DNA of 64,000 nucleotides from assembly GCA_947561715.1 (NCBI GenBank), contig OX387198.1, positions 13,206,001-13,270,000 of the forward strand, in the 5' to 3' direction. A model generated the notes under the pieces. It ran no database searches, had not been told where the DNA came from, and worked only from the letters and a program-made list of their open reading frames with translations. Shown piece after piece: positions 1 to 28,418 of this stretch (its first letter is position 1; every line of letters begins with the position of its first letter). This stretch comes from Ascidia mentula. Its lineage: Eukaryota > Chordata > Ascidiacea > Phlebobranchia > Ascidiidae. A program made the position numbers and the translations under genes.

Positions 1-6
1 CTATAG

Positions 7-160
7 AAACCCGAACTGTAATGGGGAAACCGAATGGCCGAAGTACGACTCAAAGACAAAGAAGCATCTTGTATTTAAATGGCCATATGATGTTGGATCG
101 AATCTTCTAGAAAGCAGAGTCAAGTTTTGGTCGGAAACCTTCCCATCTTTGTTGAAATAA
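7..160 (+). CDS. Carboxylesterase family gene, last exon only (gene continues left of window)
   Basis: The 3' coding exon of a serine carboxylesterase. After an acceptor ending ctatag at base 6, the frame reads NPNCNGETEWPKYDSK and ends FPSLLK-stop at 158-160. This is the C-terminal exon of the alpha/beta-hydrolase domain and closely matches the last exons of gene A (6798-6951) and gene B (8759-8912), which have the same length (154 bp) and the same entry phase. It has no catalytic residue. The 3' flank (161 to about 920) is also repeated after gene A, so this gene and A are tandem duplicates. The rest of the gene lies outside the window. Confidence 0.9.
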
Positions 161-981
161 TCTGTTCCGTATTGCAAATTCCCTGATTTCACTTTTAATT
201 GCACTATTTTGAATAATTTTTCGCCTTATCGTTAAAATACTTACCTACTTTTTTGTCTAATTTTCAAATATTATATACGCTTCCCTGTCACGTAACTGTT
301 TTGTTTCAAAACCGCATGATTCTTTGTTGATTTGAAGATTTTACAATTCATACCATGGTCACTACTGTATTGACAATAGTTATTTCACAATTGTAGCAAT
401 CAATTGGATGTATATTAGGCCATAAAAAGCAATACTAGGGTGTTTTGGGTAATTGAGATAAAGCTTTAGTTTGTTATGATTTTCGCATTTTTACAACAAA
501 CTTTAGTCACAATATTCAGCAATGCTTAGTAAAAGAAAGGCCATTTAATTTTAGTAGCAATACTTTAGCAGAATTTCGCTTGTTTTTGAGTAAACAGTAA
601 TTTGAACAAAGTTTTTGTGATTATGATTGAAATGCAATCGTCCATCAAGCGGGGTTTCGTGATAAATCAGATGTTGCCCGGCGACAGATCTAGTCAGGGT
701 TTAACATAGGGTTAACAACTAGACCTTAACTGCAGGTAAATAAACTTCAGTACTCAATCATAAGTAAGATCGTCGGAGAACAAGTTACATGTCTATTCGT
801 AGGCCTAACAATCCTGTATATTGTAGAAATCCTTTTCATACACGCGGTCTAATTTTGACCAAGGTGGCAGTTGAAAACATTATATCGAGGGTTCTATGAC
901 GTCAAATATTTGAAGAGCCCACAGTGCAAACAGTCAGGTACATACTTGTTGTACATTTGTGTGTAAGTGTTGAATGTTTCA
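161..981. other. Intergenic 3' flank, repeated downstream of gene A
   Basis: I see no gene here. Long stretches match bases 6952 to about 8170, for example the segment starting gaataatttt near 210 and the segment near 511 that matches one near 7670. It marks the tandem duplication that produced the left-edge gene and gene A. Confidence 0.7.
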
Positions 982-2692
982 ATGGGTTCTGCCGTCGCAT
1001 ATCTAACGTTCAAAAAAGCCGAAGAGAACGATTGTAATCTCGTCGTGAGCACTTCACTGGGAAGAGTGAAGGGATTCTCCCTTCCTAAAGCGAAATTTCA
1101 TTCCTAATGCGATGAAGCGAAGCAGGTGTTTGCTTACATCGGTTTGCCTTACGCAAAACCTCCAGTAGGAGATCTGCGGTTCGAACCTCCGCAAAGTGGG
1201 AAAATATCATTTTGCGCAAAAACTAAGCACAAAAACTTACGTTGCGTACATCAAGTGAAATGTTTTGTGTTTTGTGGCATATCTGGTTTTACAACATATA
1301 CAGAAACCGATACATTTAACTTTCCAATTTTTTCGGCAAGATTACGACGATTGAATAAATCCTGAGCAAAAAGTCAGACTAACAAATGTTAAAAATATGT
1401 TAAATTTTAGATCTGTGATGTTCAACTGCTTGAGATATTTATGCCTGCAGAAACTGTTTAGAATCCACGCAGAATGGGTCAGTGGAACGGTGTATTGGAA
1501 GCAACCAAACCGCCACCCGAACCAATGCAAAATAGATATGTTGGTGACAGTCTTATGTAGTACAACCCTTTTCCTACTTTGGACAACGAAGACCTAAAAA
1601 ACCTGAGCGAGGACTGTATGTACCTCAACGTTTACACCACTAACTCCAACAAGGAACCAAAATGCCGGCGAGAAACAATTGACGAAGCAGAACAAATCGC
1701 TTTTCCTAAAAACTGCCAAATGTAGCCTATGATTAATTTACATTTGGGAAATATTACTCATGACGCTTGCAATGCGGCTGTTGTTTTTGATTCGTGTCTA
1801 GTAATATTGACAGATACACAAATGTGACCCGGTTTATTCTTTGGTTATAAAACGCCAAGAATCGTTTCCAAAATCTAATTTCGCATCGGTATAAAATATC
1901 AAATTTTTAGTTGGTAAAAACATAAACAAATATAAATGGAGCCGGATGGTGGACAACATAAATTCAGACTCATACATTGCTGTCTCTTCCATTCATCAAG
2001 CATTGGCCCATTTGGGTGAATTTTCCAAGACCTTAAACTCTAACTGAGACAACTTTTGCAAGCTAGTTCCTCTTGCAAGTATTTAATGAAATAAGGGTGT
2101 TTATAAATTATTTTTTAGAAGCATTCTAATTTTGTAATTGTTTGGTTGTGACAAGGACACGCATAGTATCGGCAGTAACATAAAATTTCATTTTACAGAT
2201 GCTGGACAAGACACATACGTTTGCTACATGACGCAACAACTGCGCATGCACCATGATGAAGTTTATGCTGATGCCATGAAACAAAAACAAGAGTTTTGTG
2301 AGGCAGATCACGGTGATGACGTTTTCTTCACTTTCGGTTATCCATTCATCAACGAAAAGTTCAACAACAATGCAACATACAGCAAAGATAAAAAGGAACT
2401 TACCAAATTATGGATGAAGAGCATTTGCCAACTTTCCAAAACTGGGTGAGCAAACGTTTGACCAATATTAACGTAACTTGTTGTTATTTTGTCGTTACAC
2501 ATCTAAAATATATATTTTGTAACTGTGTTTACGTGATATCTAAATATGTGCATTTTTAACATCAGTAGTAACCCAAACTGTGGTGTGGAAACTGAATGGC
2601 CAAAGTACGACTCTAAGACAAAGAAGCATCTTGTATTAAAATGGCCATATGATGTTGGATCGAATCTTCTAGAAAGTAGAATTAAGTTTTAA
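982..2692 (+). pseudogene. Decayed carboxylesterase copy lacking exons 3-6
   Basis: Recognisable pieces in order: exon 1 (982 to about 1197, starting MGSAVAYLTFKK), exon 2 (about 1475-1670, SEDCMYLNVY), part of exon 7 (about 1920-2014), exon 8 (2199-2445, intact, with the ADHGDD His motif) and exon 9 (about 2567-2692). The segment that should hold the oxyanion loop, the Ser elbow and the Glu is absent. Exon 1 carries a 12 bp insertion ending in a stop before CDEAK. Exon 2 has TAG where gene A has TCG, a 1-base loss near its end, and a donor changed from gt to gc. Exon 9 has TAA where its paralogs have TGG (FWSE). It could not make an esterase. Confidence 0.85.
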
Positions 2693-3169
2693 TCGGAAAT
2701 TTTCCATCTTTGTTAGAATAATTACGTTCATTTCAGAATAAAATTTGAACTGTATGATTTCAAACACACAACTAGAACCGACCTGTGCCATTCCGTTACA
2801 CTTAAACTACGTGGTCACACTTTTCCCAACGGAAGACCATTGGCGGGTTTTAAAGCAGTCTTTTCGTCGCCAGGACTTAGCCAGTCAGCGCGTCACAAGT
2901 CTGCCACGCAACCAGGTATTCCATTGAAATGAGAAAATCGTTGGGTTAACAAATATTTATTTAACCCCGTGTGCGCGAAATTGACGAGAGACGCTGAGTA
3001 AGAGTGAGCACAAAGGTGACGTAAAAAGTAAAGATAGAAAGAGATAAAAATAATTTGCCAAACAAACCAAACGAATGTCGAACAGTAACATGTGTACATT
3101 CTCAGAAATTTTGACTATCCTTTGTTCATTGGAATGATTATATCGTTAGTTTTATGTACCCACTGTCAC

Positions 3170-7410
<4,241 letters not shown>

Positions 7411-8309
7411 TTTGAATGTGAAACTAGTTGGAAACTTAACTGTGATCATTAATATCCTATCGAATTTGCCATGGGTTGTTGGTCGGGTGTTTCGCGGAAG
7501 AAAATCGTCCAACCAGAAAATAATGATTTGCATTTGCTCTGCAGTCATAGCGTCAACAGAAAAGCGATGTGAGTAGAGATGTAAAAGAAGTTAGCGTGTC
7601 CCCGGCCAACGCCCATGCTACTCCGCACTGACGGCCTATAGCCTATAGACCTGGAGTCACACGACCAATCACAATATTCGGCAATGCACAGTAAAAGAAA
7701 GACCATTTAATTTCAGTAGCAATACATTAGCATTATTTTTGCTTGTCTTTTATAGTAAACAGTTATTTGGGACAATGGCGGAATCATAATGTTTTTTCTT
7801 GCCTGAAGGCAAGTTTTGTTACAAACAAGTTTTTGTAATTATGATAGAAATGCACAGTCCTTAAAGCGGGGTTACGTGATCAATCGTATGTTGCATGCAA
7901 CAGGTTTGATTTTATTGTCTAGTCAGGGTTTGACATAGGGCAAGCAACTAGACCTAAACTGCAGGTAAGCAAACTCCAGCACTCAGCCATAAGTAAGATC
8001 GTCAGAGAACAAGTTACATGTCTGTTTGGAGGTCTAACAATACTGTATATTGGAGAATCCTAAAGAGTGTGTATTATGTTCTTCTCCTTTTGTACACACG
8101 TTGTATAATTTTGACCAAGGACGTTGAAAACATTATATCGAGGATTCCATGCCGTCAAATTTAAAGATCCCACAGTAGCGTAATTCTTCCACTTGCTGTA
8201 GCCGCAGGTAAATTACTGCAAACTGCTACTTTTAAAATTTATTTGGTTTGCCGAGTTTTGAAACTCCAAAATATCTACCGTTCATAGTTCCCTCTCCACT
8301 GTGTCCTTC

Positions 8310-12650
<4,341 letters not shown>

Positions 12651-12915
12651 CTCTTCATATAAAGTTGCTTAATATGCAACAACATGACTTAAGCGAACAA
12701 TCCACTTAGGCATATGATCTTTACAATGACCGTTAAATTCCACAATGACCTTAGCGGATTGTACATTCTTAGAATCACCTACATATCAACTGCAGATAAA
12801 ACGAAGTCAACATGATGTAAAAACCCATCTGACCTTACTTTTGTGGTGTCTGTCAAAAAAAATATATATACTTTCATTCTCTTTGAGTCTGACAACCTTG
12901 AGAAGGTCATGTCCG

Positions 12916-13035
12916 CTGTTGTCGATTTTACAACACCGAATTTGCCGATGACAAATACAAGTGGAGCAAATTGCTGGCTGCCATCATGACGGAGAAAACG
13001 TTTTACGTTCCTGCTATTCAACATGTACAAGTTCC
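12916..13035 (+). pseudogene. Solo relic of carboxylesterase exon 7
   Basis: Bases 12941-13020 read ADDKYKWSKLLAAIMTEK then FYVPAIQH, aligning with exon 7 of the neighbours (DDDKYKWSRMIGDITADSMF, VSSIQQA). The preceding VVDF matches only if one T is missing from the TTTAC tract, so there is a frameshift. No other esterase exon lies next to it. It marks a further lost gene between B and C. Confidence 0.7.
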
Positions 13036-13937
13036 GGTACATTACACTGATATGTAACTGCGTACTGGATAATACTATATGTTAAAAAATATGATGGATT
13101 GCATGAATATTAGACTGATCAGACTTGCAAATTTTGATATAATGCAGTTGCAAAAATCAATTGTTTTGACAAAATCAACAGCAGTACAAACTCATCAACG
13201 TTAACTAATCTAACAGCTGCATGGCAATTATATCAAGTTTAGGCTACATCTTCGTAAGATTTATGTGCAACCTTAATTTAATCATGCTAACAGTTATTTC
13301 TTAAAATCACGTCAATTTTTCAGTTTAATATACACTGTTTATGCTTTGCTAGGTTGTAACAATTATCCAGTTGGTTATTATTGTAATGAAGCAAACACGT
13401 TTATCACAGGTTATTGTTATAAAGGAAATATGTTTATTGCAAACTTCACAAATATTGTTCAAAACAACACGCACACACGAGCCATATTTTAACACAAATC
13501 GCGAAACACATCATCGAAAAGAACATTTATTCAATTAAGGACCGACTCACGCCACAGGAACATGATTTTCTTTTCTTCCATTTTGACCGAACGCGCCCCT
13601 TTTTATTTCAAACTAATTGGATCGTACAAATTGTGCGTGTCTGATGTCAAAACGTTATGTTTTTTTAATGTAACAAGGTCGTTTGTCAATGAAAAATGCT
13701 CTTTGCTGCCGTAATCTGTCAAATGCATCAGTGACGAAGCGCTCTGATTAGGTTTCCTGCCAAAACAGAATGTAAATTGTTTTTTCCTAAGCAGTTCAAC
13801 TTCGCAGTTCAGTAAACCTGTTGGTTCAGCGGTATTAGTTGCTGCGAATCGGGTAAACCTGAATAAGCATAGGATATCCTTAGACTTGATATAATTTGCC
13901 ATTTGTCACAAGGATCCGGAATTTCTGTTTAGTGGCC

Positions 13938-18297
<4,360 letters not shown>

Positions 18298-18795
18298 TTT
18301 GTTGCAAAAACTTGTGTTTAAAAGTTAGTTGATGTATGAAAAGACCGAAGCGAAAATATCGAATAAAAAGAATTGTTGCAGCTTCTGCTGCCATTCACCA
18401 CCTGTTGGTTCCACCTCAACGATCGCACGATCATTTAAATGTATATTTCCGGCATACACCCTGGTCTGTTGTACGTCAAAACATTATTGTCGTTTGTCAA
18501 CATGTCATTGCAAAAGTATCGATATTTTACGCGCTGTCAGGAGGCAATTATTGTTTGCCAACAATATTGTCAAACCCGACGCGAAGTTAATAAATCAACA
18601 TCACGCTTTAGCAGTGACTGGTACGTGAGAGAGGAGGTTGCATTGCGCGAGTCGAGAAAAAGGTAGAAAGTAGTCAGTCAGCCCCTCGACTAATACTGTT
18701 CAAACACTTAGCATAAAAGGTAAGATATCGTTGTATTCGGATCAGACAGAAGTGCCAGAAACAGTCGTTTGAAGCACAGCTAACAGCGCAGAAAT
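18298..18795. other. Short intergenic region between genes C and D
   Basis: Just under 500 bp separates the stop of C from the ATG of D. It must hold the C polyadenylation region and the D promoter. The overlapping open frames here are in different phases and look like chance. Confidence 0.5.
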
Positions 18796-22057
<3,262 letters not shown>

Positions 22058-23264
22058 TCTCTTCAACAATAAAGCTGAGCCCCAGTTTGATAATATATTT
22101 TCTTCCAAAACCTGTAGAGATTAAATCAATCGATATAAAAACAATATTAGTACTGTAATTGCTTTAAGTCAGGCAGCGGTTACAGGGAAACCCATTTGTT
22201 TTTACGGAATTTGTTTTGTACAAAACTGTAATTGAAGAATGCGTTTATTTATGGATTGGAGGTCCTATTGCCTACTTTCTTAAACACTACAGCCTACCTA
22301 TACTACTTTTTACCATTATTACAAAATCGTTTGGGTAATGGCAGTTTGTTTTATAGCATACTCTACACTAATGGAAACCAATTTTTCCGTGATATAATAG
22401 CTTTTGATTCGATTATGCTTCCTATGTTGCTTCATGTAGTCAAAATGAAAAAAAAGCACAACGATGAGAACCTTTATATTGTTTCAACAAACTGTCCAAA
22501 ATTTAGTGGAATTAGTTGTGTAATGGTGAAGGAAAACAAAAGTAGCAACAGCAGGAGAGGTATTTGTTCTGTGCAGTTGTATAGCTACAAACAACTATGT
22601 CATGGATGACTTGCTGTGAAGTCCTTAGGGCAACAAACTAAATACATTTCAGTAAAATTTCGGAAGCAGACAACCCCAAAAAAGAAAAAGCCGACAAACA
22701 ATTGTTTCGTTATATTCATTAAAATAAGGGTTAATATTAAAGCTTTAAAAATCAAAACTTGATGCTATTACAATAAAGGCATAATAAAACTAAAATCAAT
22801 TTACCAATTGCCTTGAAAATGGAAATATATTCAAAAATAGACTGACCCATAATACTGAAAACATAGACATGTTATATTTATTTGAGACGTTTCGACAAAA
22901 ACTTATGTCATTGCAACGATGGATATGCCGTAGGTGACGCTCAACTGGAAATAGCACTTAACGGTCCACATGGGAAACAGGATTTGGTCGATAATTTAGC
23001 TTGTTAATTGTAAGGCTGTTGCATTATTATCACTTTGAGATGGTGTGGTTGGTCCATTCAATTTTGTTTTGATTAGGAAAACCTAACGCAACAGGAAAGG
23101 TTACAGTCATTTCACACGCATCCACCGGAAGCCAACTTTTTCGTTGGTAAGCACAGCTTTAGAGTGCGAAAAGCACGAACTGATTTAATGCGTTTATAGC
23201 GCAACACTGTTTTACCAATATTTAAAACAGGCAGATATTTAAAAAAGTGAAATACCAGTGCATA
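22058..23264. other. Intergenic region between D and E, with the D polyadenylation signal
   Basis: An aataaa hexamer at 22068-22073 lies only 11 bases after the D stop, implying a very short 3' UTR. The rest is AT-rich. A 125-codon open frame at 22232-22609 has no start ATG or domain and looks like chance. Confidence 0.55.
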
Positions 23265-26200
23265 ATGGGTGATTGTCCCGTTGTAGAAACAGCTCAGGGA
23301 AATGTGAAAGGTTACGTATTACCCAAGGCAAACGAGCCGAGTGCAAAGCCTGTCTATGCTTTCACCAAGATACCTTTCGCTAAACCTCCTGTTGGTGATT
23401 TACGGTTCGAACCTCCACAGAAGTAAGGCAATAGGAAGATTAATATACAAGTTAGCTTTGTTGGATTTTCGTATTTTAGTTGAAAATACCGAGTAAATTT
23501 TGATGAACACTAGTCATGCATTCATTGAAAAAAAGCGACTTTTGAGCATGTAAGCAACAAACTCATGCCCATACGTTACAGCACGTTTACTCAATATATA
23601 TATGGTATCGCAATATGGGCATCTGGCGTATTTGTTATGGGTTCACTCCACCTTTAGGAAATGTATCTTCGACCATTAGCATGAAAAATGTCGGCCTTCA
23701 CCAAATTGATCAGTCCTGCAGAACACCACTTCTCTAAATATGTCTTTCAAACGGGGTTGCAATATTTTTTGTTTAGAGCTGAGATGTGGAGTGGGATTTT
23801 GGACGGGACTCAAAGTTCTCCAAACCCGTGTCAGAAGCCATATAATTTTGATACGATACAAAGTCCGTTGGTAAATGTTAAAGTGTCTAACGAAGACCAT
23901 GACCTTATGAGCGAGGATTGCTTGTACTTGAATGTCTACACACCGAATGTCAGGAAAACGGCGAATCTTCCGGTAAGTTTAGTGGTAAAACTGTTCACAA
24001 TAGAAGTTTGTTTTATTCGAATCGCCTGTTGTCTCTATGGCTAACGGAGACTCAGTAACAGATTTAGCAGAAAATAACTACAAATAATCCTTTCGTCTGT
24101 TTAACGTTTTTCGTCGATATATATATTTGCATGTGTTTGCAGGCATTATCTGTATCGCTAAAAACACACAGACAACGCAGTTACAACCAACATAAATAGA
24201 AGAATATAAATGTAACAAATGACAAATCACAAAATGACAAATAGATGTAACGATTGGGCAAGGTGACACTGAACTGTCTTTGACTTCGTGACCTGACTCT
24301 ACGTAGCTGATAATGATTATCGCAATGGCATCACAGTTGGTCGAGACTTCGATGGCAAGCGGCAGCAAAAACAACACTTATATTATATTATGCAGTATAA
24401 GGCGGTTAATGTTGATTTTTGCCCTGATTTTATGGAAACATTTGTCCACAAATATGTAGACGAAGACAACTTGATAACATTTTGCTATGTCGGCATATCG
24501 GTTGTGCTTGATGTGTTGGGCATTAAGTGGTGAGGCAAGGCAGCTCGGTCGGGGTTTCCGCTATCTTTACCGATTTCCAAACGGTTGGCGAAATTTCCAC
24601 AGAGGGCACAATAATGGCCGCAAGGCTGTGGCAGTCCTATGTCTTGTGCGGGTTTTAATCGTAACAATGAGCGATCTATACCTGGTGAGCATACAAGCGA
24701 GAATGAGTGGGCGCTTGTGCACTACCATGATATGGGTATGCAGGTCTTCTCTTTGGGACTTGGTTGTAGTAAGTTTTAAAAACTTGTAGTCCATGTATTC
24801 AGTACGGATGTGCAGCAGGTGCTTGTTTTGCTGCCGCTTGTCGTAGAGGTCTCCACCAACTGTGATGCTATTGCGATAGTCATTATCAGTGACGTAGAGT
24901 TAGGTCACAAAGTCAAAGACAGTTTCAGTGTCACCTTGCCCAATCGTTACATCTGATTGTCAGTTTGTGAGGTATTTTACATTTATATATTTATATTCTT
25001 GTATTTATTCTGGTTTTAACTGCGTTGTTTGTGAGGTTTAGCGATACTAATGATCCCTGCAAACACAGGCGAAATATATATATATCAACGAAAAAATAAT
25101 AGGCCCGACTTGAACGACTGTTGTGCAGGACAAATACCAGTTTTTTTCTGTGGCAATCGGTGATGACTTCCTTCCAGAGCATCCTGAAACCTACCTTAAA
25201 AAGGGGGAATTTTCCTCAGTTCCCTACATAATTGGTTGTAACAGCACAGAAGGATATGGTGTCAATGCTACCAAATTCCCTACTTTTGATGAGGGTATGG
25301 ACAAAATTACTGCGATGCAATTGGTACAAGTCATATTGAGTCTTGACTATCTGGTGAGGTTACTGCAACCAGAGACTATAAGAGTCTACCTCTTTGCAGA
25401 TTCTTTTAGTGTTACAATGACTTTTAAGTTAACTTAGTGTTAAAAGCAAATTAAAACTTTCTAGGACTGTTGGAAACGCCTCTGCGCGGGTAACGTCACG
25501 AAGCTATATCGGCAAAATAACAAAACTAGTTCGAGCTACTTGTGGCCACGTTTTTATCAAAAGTATACTAATCTTCATGATTGCTACGATTTGTACATTT
25601 TGTTAATTTTACTCGTCATACTTTAAATGTTTGCATTAACTAAGGTTTAACAATACTATTAAAGCCAGAAAAAACTGCGAAAGCCGCAAAGCTCGTCGAG
25701 GAGGAATTCTCCAAATACTTTCTGGATGACGACAAATACAAGTGGAGCAAAGTATTAGGAAGTGTGGTAGCGGATACCTGGTTTGTGATTCCATCTATAC
25801 AACAAGCCGTTGTCCACGCGGGTATGTACAATTGCACAACTTGTAAAAAAGTACTCTTCTCTACGTATTTACAACAACACAAGACAGTATTCCATTGATA
25901 AAAGTTCGTATTTCACTGAGTCGTTTCAGTATACGCAGAAATGTTTTAAGCTTACAAATGACGAGACACGATCGCCGCACTTCGAAGACCTTTGCATGAC
26001 ATTTTTGGCTATCATTTCGATCATTATAGGTCCATTGGCATCGCAGCCAGGCTGGAGTAAAGCCATTTTTTTCTGACAGTCGTGTCAAATCAAGCTGCAG
26101 TTGAGGTTTGGACGCATGGCCCTGGGCATTGATGTCTGTTCGAACCATTTTGGGAGATTGAAATTTCATATCTCATTTAGATTTTTTCGGAAAATGTAGC

Positions 26201-26757
26201 TTTGATCCAGATTTGCAACGATACCAGTGTGAAACTGATGATGTTTTAATTCAGTGAAGTTTAAACAGTACTTTATTAGATAATGGAAATGAAACATACA
26301 TGTACAAGATGACCTACAAAATGAGATGTTCATATGATCCTGAATATCGAACCTGCTTGAAAAAGAGAGCAAATTTTTGTGAAGCCGATCACGCCGACGA
26401 CATAATTTTTACTTTTGGTATGCCTTTTGCTGAAGGAAAGTTCAACCCTCCTGTAAAGTTTACGCCGGAGGAAAAGGAAATGTGCCGAGAGTGGTTGAAT
26501 TACATCGGAAACTTTGCCAGAACCGGGTAAGGAGATTCAGGTTCAGCCTAGTTTTTTAAATCAAGAAACTGAAATTGCCAATAAGAGTTTTTATTTGTAG
26601 AAACCCCAATGATGGAAAGAAAATGGCGTTTCAGTGGCCCCGGTATGATTGTAGATCGAGGCGTCATCTTGTGTTCAAGAATCCTTTTGACGTTGACACC
26701 AATTTTCTGGAAGAAACCCGCCAAAAGTTTTGGTTGGAAACAATCAAAAAGTTGTAA
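23265..26757 (+). pseudogene. Carboxylesterase E, missing exons 3-5 (no catalytic Ser)
   Basis: Exons: 23265-23422, 23777-23972, then a gap, 25129-25353, 25665-25821, 26280-26526, 26601-26757. The exons that would encode the oxyanion loop, the DDV-LVV strand region and the GESAG Ser elbow are absent. An inverted-repeat element fills the space (24106-25100). Exon 2 ends and exon 6 begins in phase 0, so direct splicing would still give an open frame of about 379 residues, and no other stop or frameshift is seen. Glu (NSTEG) and His (ADHADD) survive but a triad is impossible. It is either a recent pseudogene or a non-catalytic protein. It starts MGDCPVVETAQGN where D has MSDCPVVETVQGK, so Gly2 is new here. 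Confidence 0.75.
24106..25100. mobile_element. About 1 kb element with 270 bp terminal inverted repeats, inside gene E
   Basis: Bases about 24106-24378 are the inverted complement of about 24818-25100. Shared blocks include tttttcg-cgatatatatat at the outer ends, gtgtttgcagg, the block around cgattgggcaaggtgacact, and ggcagcaaaa at the inner ends. The middle (about 24380-24815) is more GC-rich and has open frames on both strands (24487-24789 plus; 24567-24794 minus) without a recognised domain. It is probably a non-autonomous DNA transposon or foldback element. I could not define a clean target duplication. Confidence 0.7.
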
Positions 26758-28418
26758 TTCTGTTTAAATATGTAGTCTCTGAACATTAACCCCACAAGGG
26801 TTTTATCATACGTAGGTATTTCATAATAACAACAAACTACCAACCACAGTATTTGTAGTTACAGCGGCAACATCGAATACAAATAGCCTACACTGGTGTT
26901 CAACACTACGGTGTCAGTGGTTTGCAATAGTGTTTTCTCAGAGGCAGTATGCTTTGCAATCTAAATGTGTACAATAGTATATCTTGTGTTTATTTACGTA
27001 AATGTCTACATCACAATCACATAGATCTTGTTGATGTACATTGACCATATTGTCTTGCTTCGTTTACCAATTGATTTATTGTGCCCTTGTGACTGATCAC
27101 AAATCCTTTGCATGCAATCTGTCCGTTGGTTTAATTGCGCTGGGATTTTCTTGCCTCCATTTGTTTAGATTTATAGTCGGAAATAAATAGTGAATTTCTT
27201 GTGGGAATAATGGCAACATAATTCGTATTAAATTAATCATCGCACAAAAGTATATAATTCGCTGACCGTAAGGCCCCCAAAAAGAACAGATAGGTGGAGA
27301 GGCGGCAGCGAGAAACGGCAACTGCGCTGAACCTTGCGTGTTTCGTAAAATAATAATAACGTTATTTTGTTTGTTGTTTTGATTTTTAATTAAAAAGTCA
27401 AGTTAATTTGGGCTGAATTATGGATTTACACAAACGAGAAATAGTTTCAGTGAACTTATAGCTAAATATCATGCTGGCGAGGGTCTATGAAATTTGCACG
27501 ACTAAAAAATATTTTATACAGTTCTTGAATTTCTCAAGGTTTATGCGGTGCTTTGGTTGCATAAAAACAACAGTAACGTATAAAGCAAACGATGCAGACA
27601 GTAATAATCAGCGAGATACGAAGGAGAATTGGCTTTCATGCTGCCCAAAATTATTAGCGTCTGTGTGATTAAATGTTTATACAAACGGCTCATACTAAAA
27701 AATATGTGTATTTGTAGATAATATGTTGCGCGTGACTAACAAAATAGAGTAAATATACTGCAGCTATTTATCACGCGATTGTCATCTGCGCTCATCCGTA
27801 CTGCAACAATGCAGGCAGCAGGTGGCGTTGTTGGGCCAAAAATCACACATAGTGCAGTCAGTGCAGTGTAGTGTTTGCCAATTGCCATGGACTCTGCACA
27901 CTGATGGTCGTCAATTAAAAGTGTGTTGTCTGTTTTAAGGGAAATATACCTCGGGTCAACAGAGCCGGCTTCCTGTTACCCTCTTCAGTAATATAATATT
28001 CTTAGTCGTCCTTATCGAATAAAAAATGTGTTTATTCCTGTAAATAAACCCTGTGAATCTAATCAGGTAGGCCTATACGTTACGTAACTTACGTTACAGA
28101 GTTAGCATTGCATCGAGTATCGTGGTATGTAATATAATCCAATAAAATGACCAAACTTCAGACTGCAACACAGGCAGTCCAGAGCAGAAGAAACAAGTTA
28201 CGGCTTAACATGGACTAGCAATTAGGCCTAACAATTAACATGGGAAATCAGGATTTGCTTAACACACTACACACACATGCATTAAACATATTGCACGGCG
28301 GTTGCCTTAGTGATGATATTATAGCAATAATTTAACTTAGTATGATTAAATTCATTGCAGTGCCATTCACTGCACAATGGATTTTCTTTCGTATCTGTCC
28401 AACCCATACAGGTTAAAA
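26758..28418. other. Intergenic region between the esterase array and MRPL18
   Basis: AT-rich DNA with no coding sequence I can support. The MRPL18 promoter should lie near its right end. Confidence 0.5.

Noticed and set aside
13896-13937. Upstream extension of gene C to a TTG
   Set aside because: The ATG at 13938 has a strong start context and aligns with the MGSA start of the decayed copy; non-ATG initiation is not needed.
22232-22609. 125-codon plus-strand open frame between D and E
   Set aside because: No ATG start, AT-driven hydrophobic composition, no domain, no splice context.
24487-24794. Overlapping frames inside the inverted-repeat element as a transposase
   Set aside because: Only about 100 and 75 codons, on opposite strands, with no DDE or zinc-finger pattern.
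28377-28413. Upstream ATG (MDFLSYLSNPYR) as the MRPL18 first exon
   Set aside because: Splicing it to 28829 gives an early stop. The ATG at 28419 fits the phase and yields a presequence-like N-terminus.
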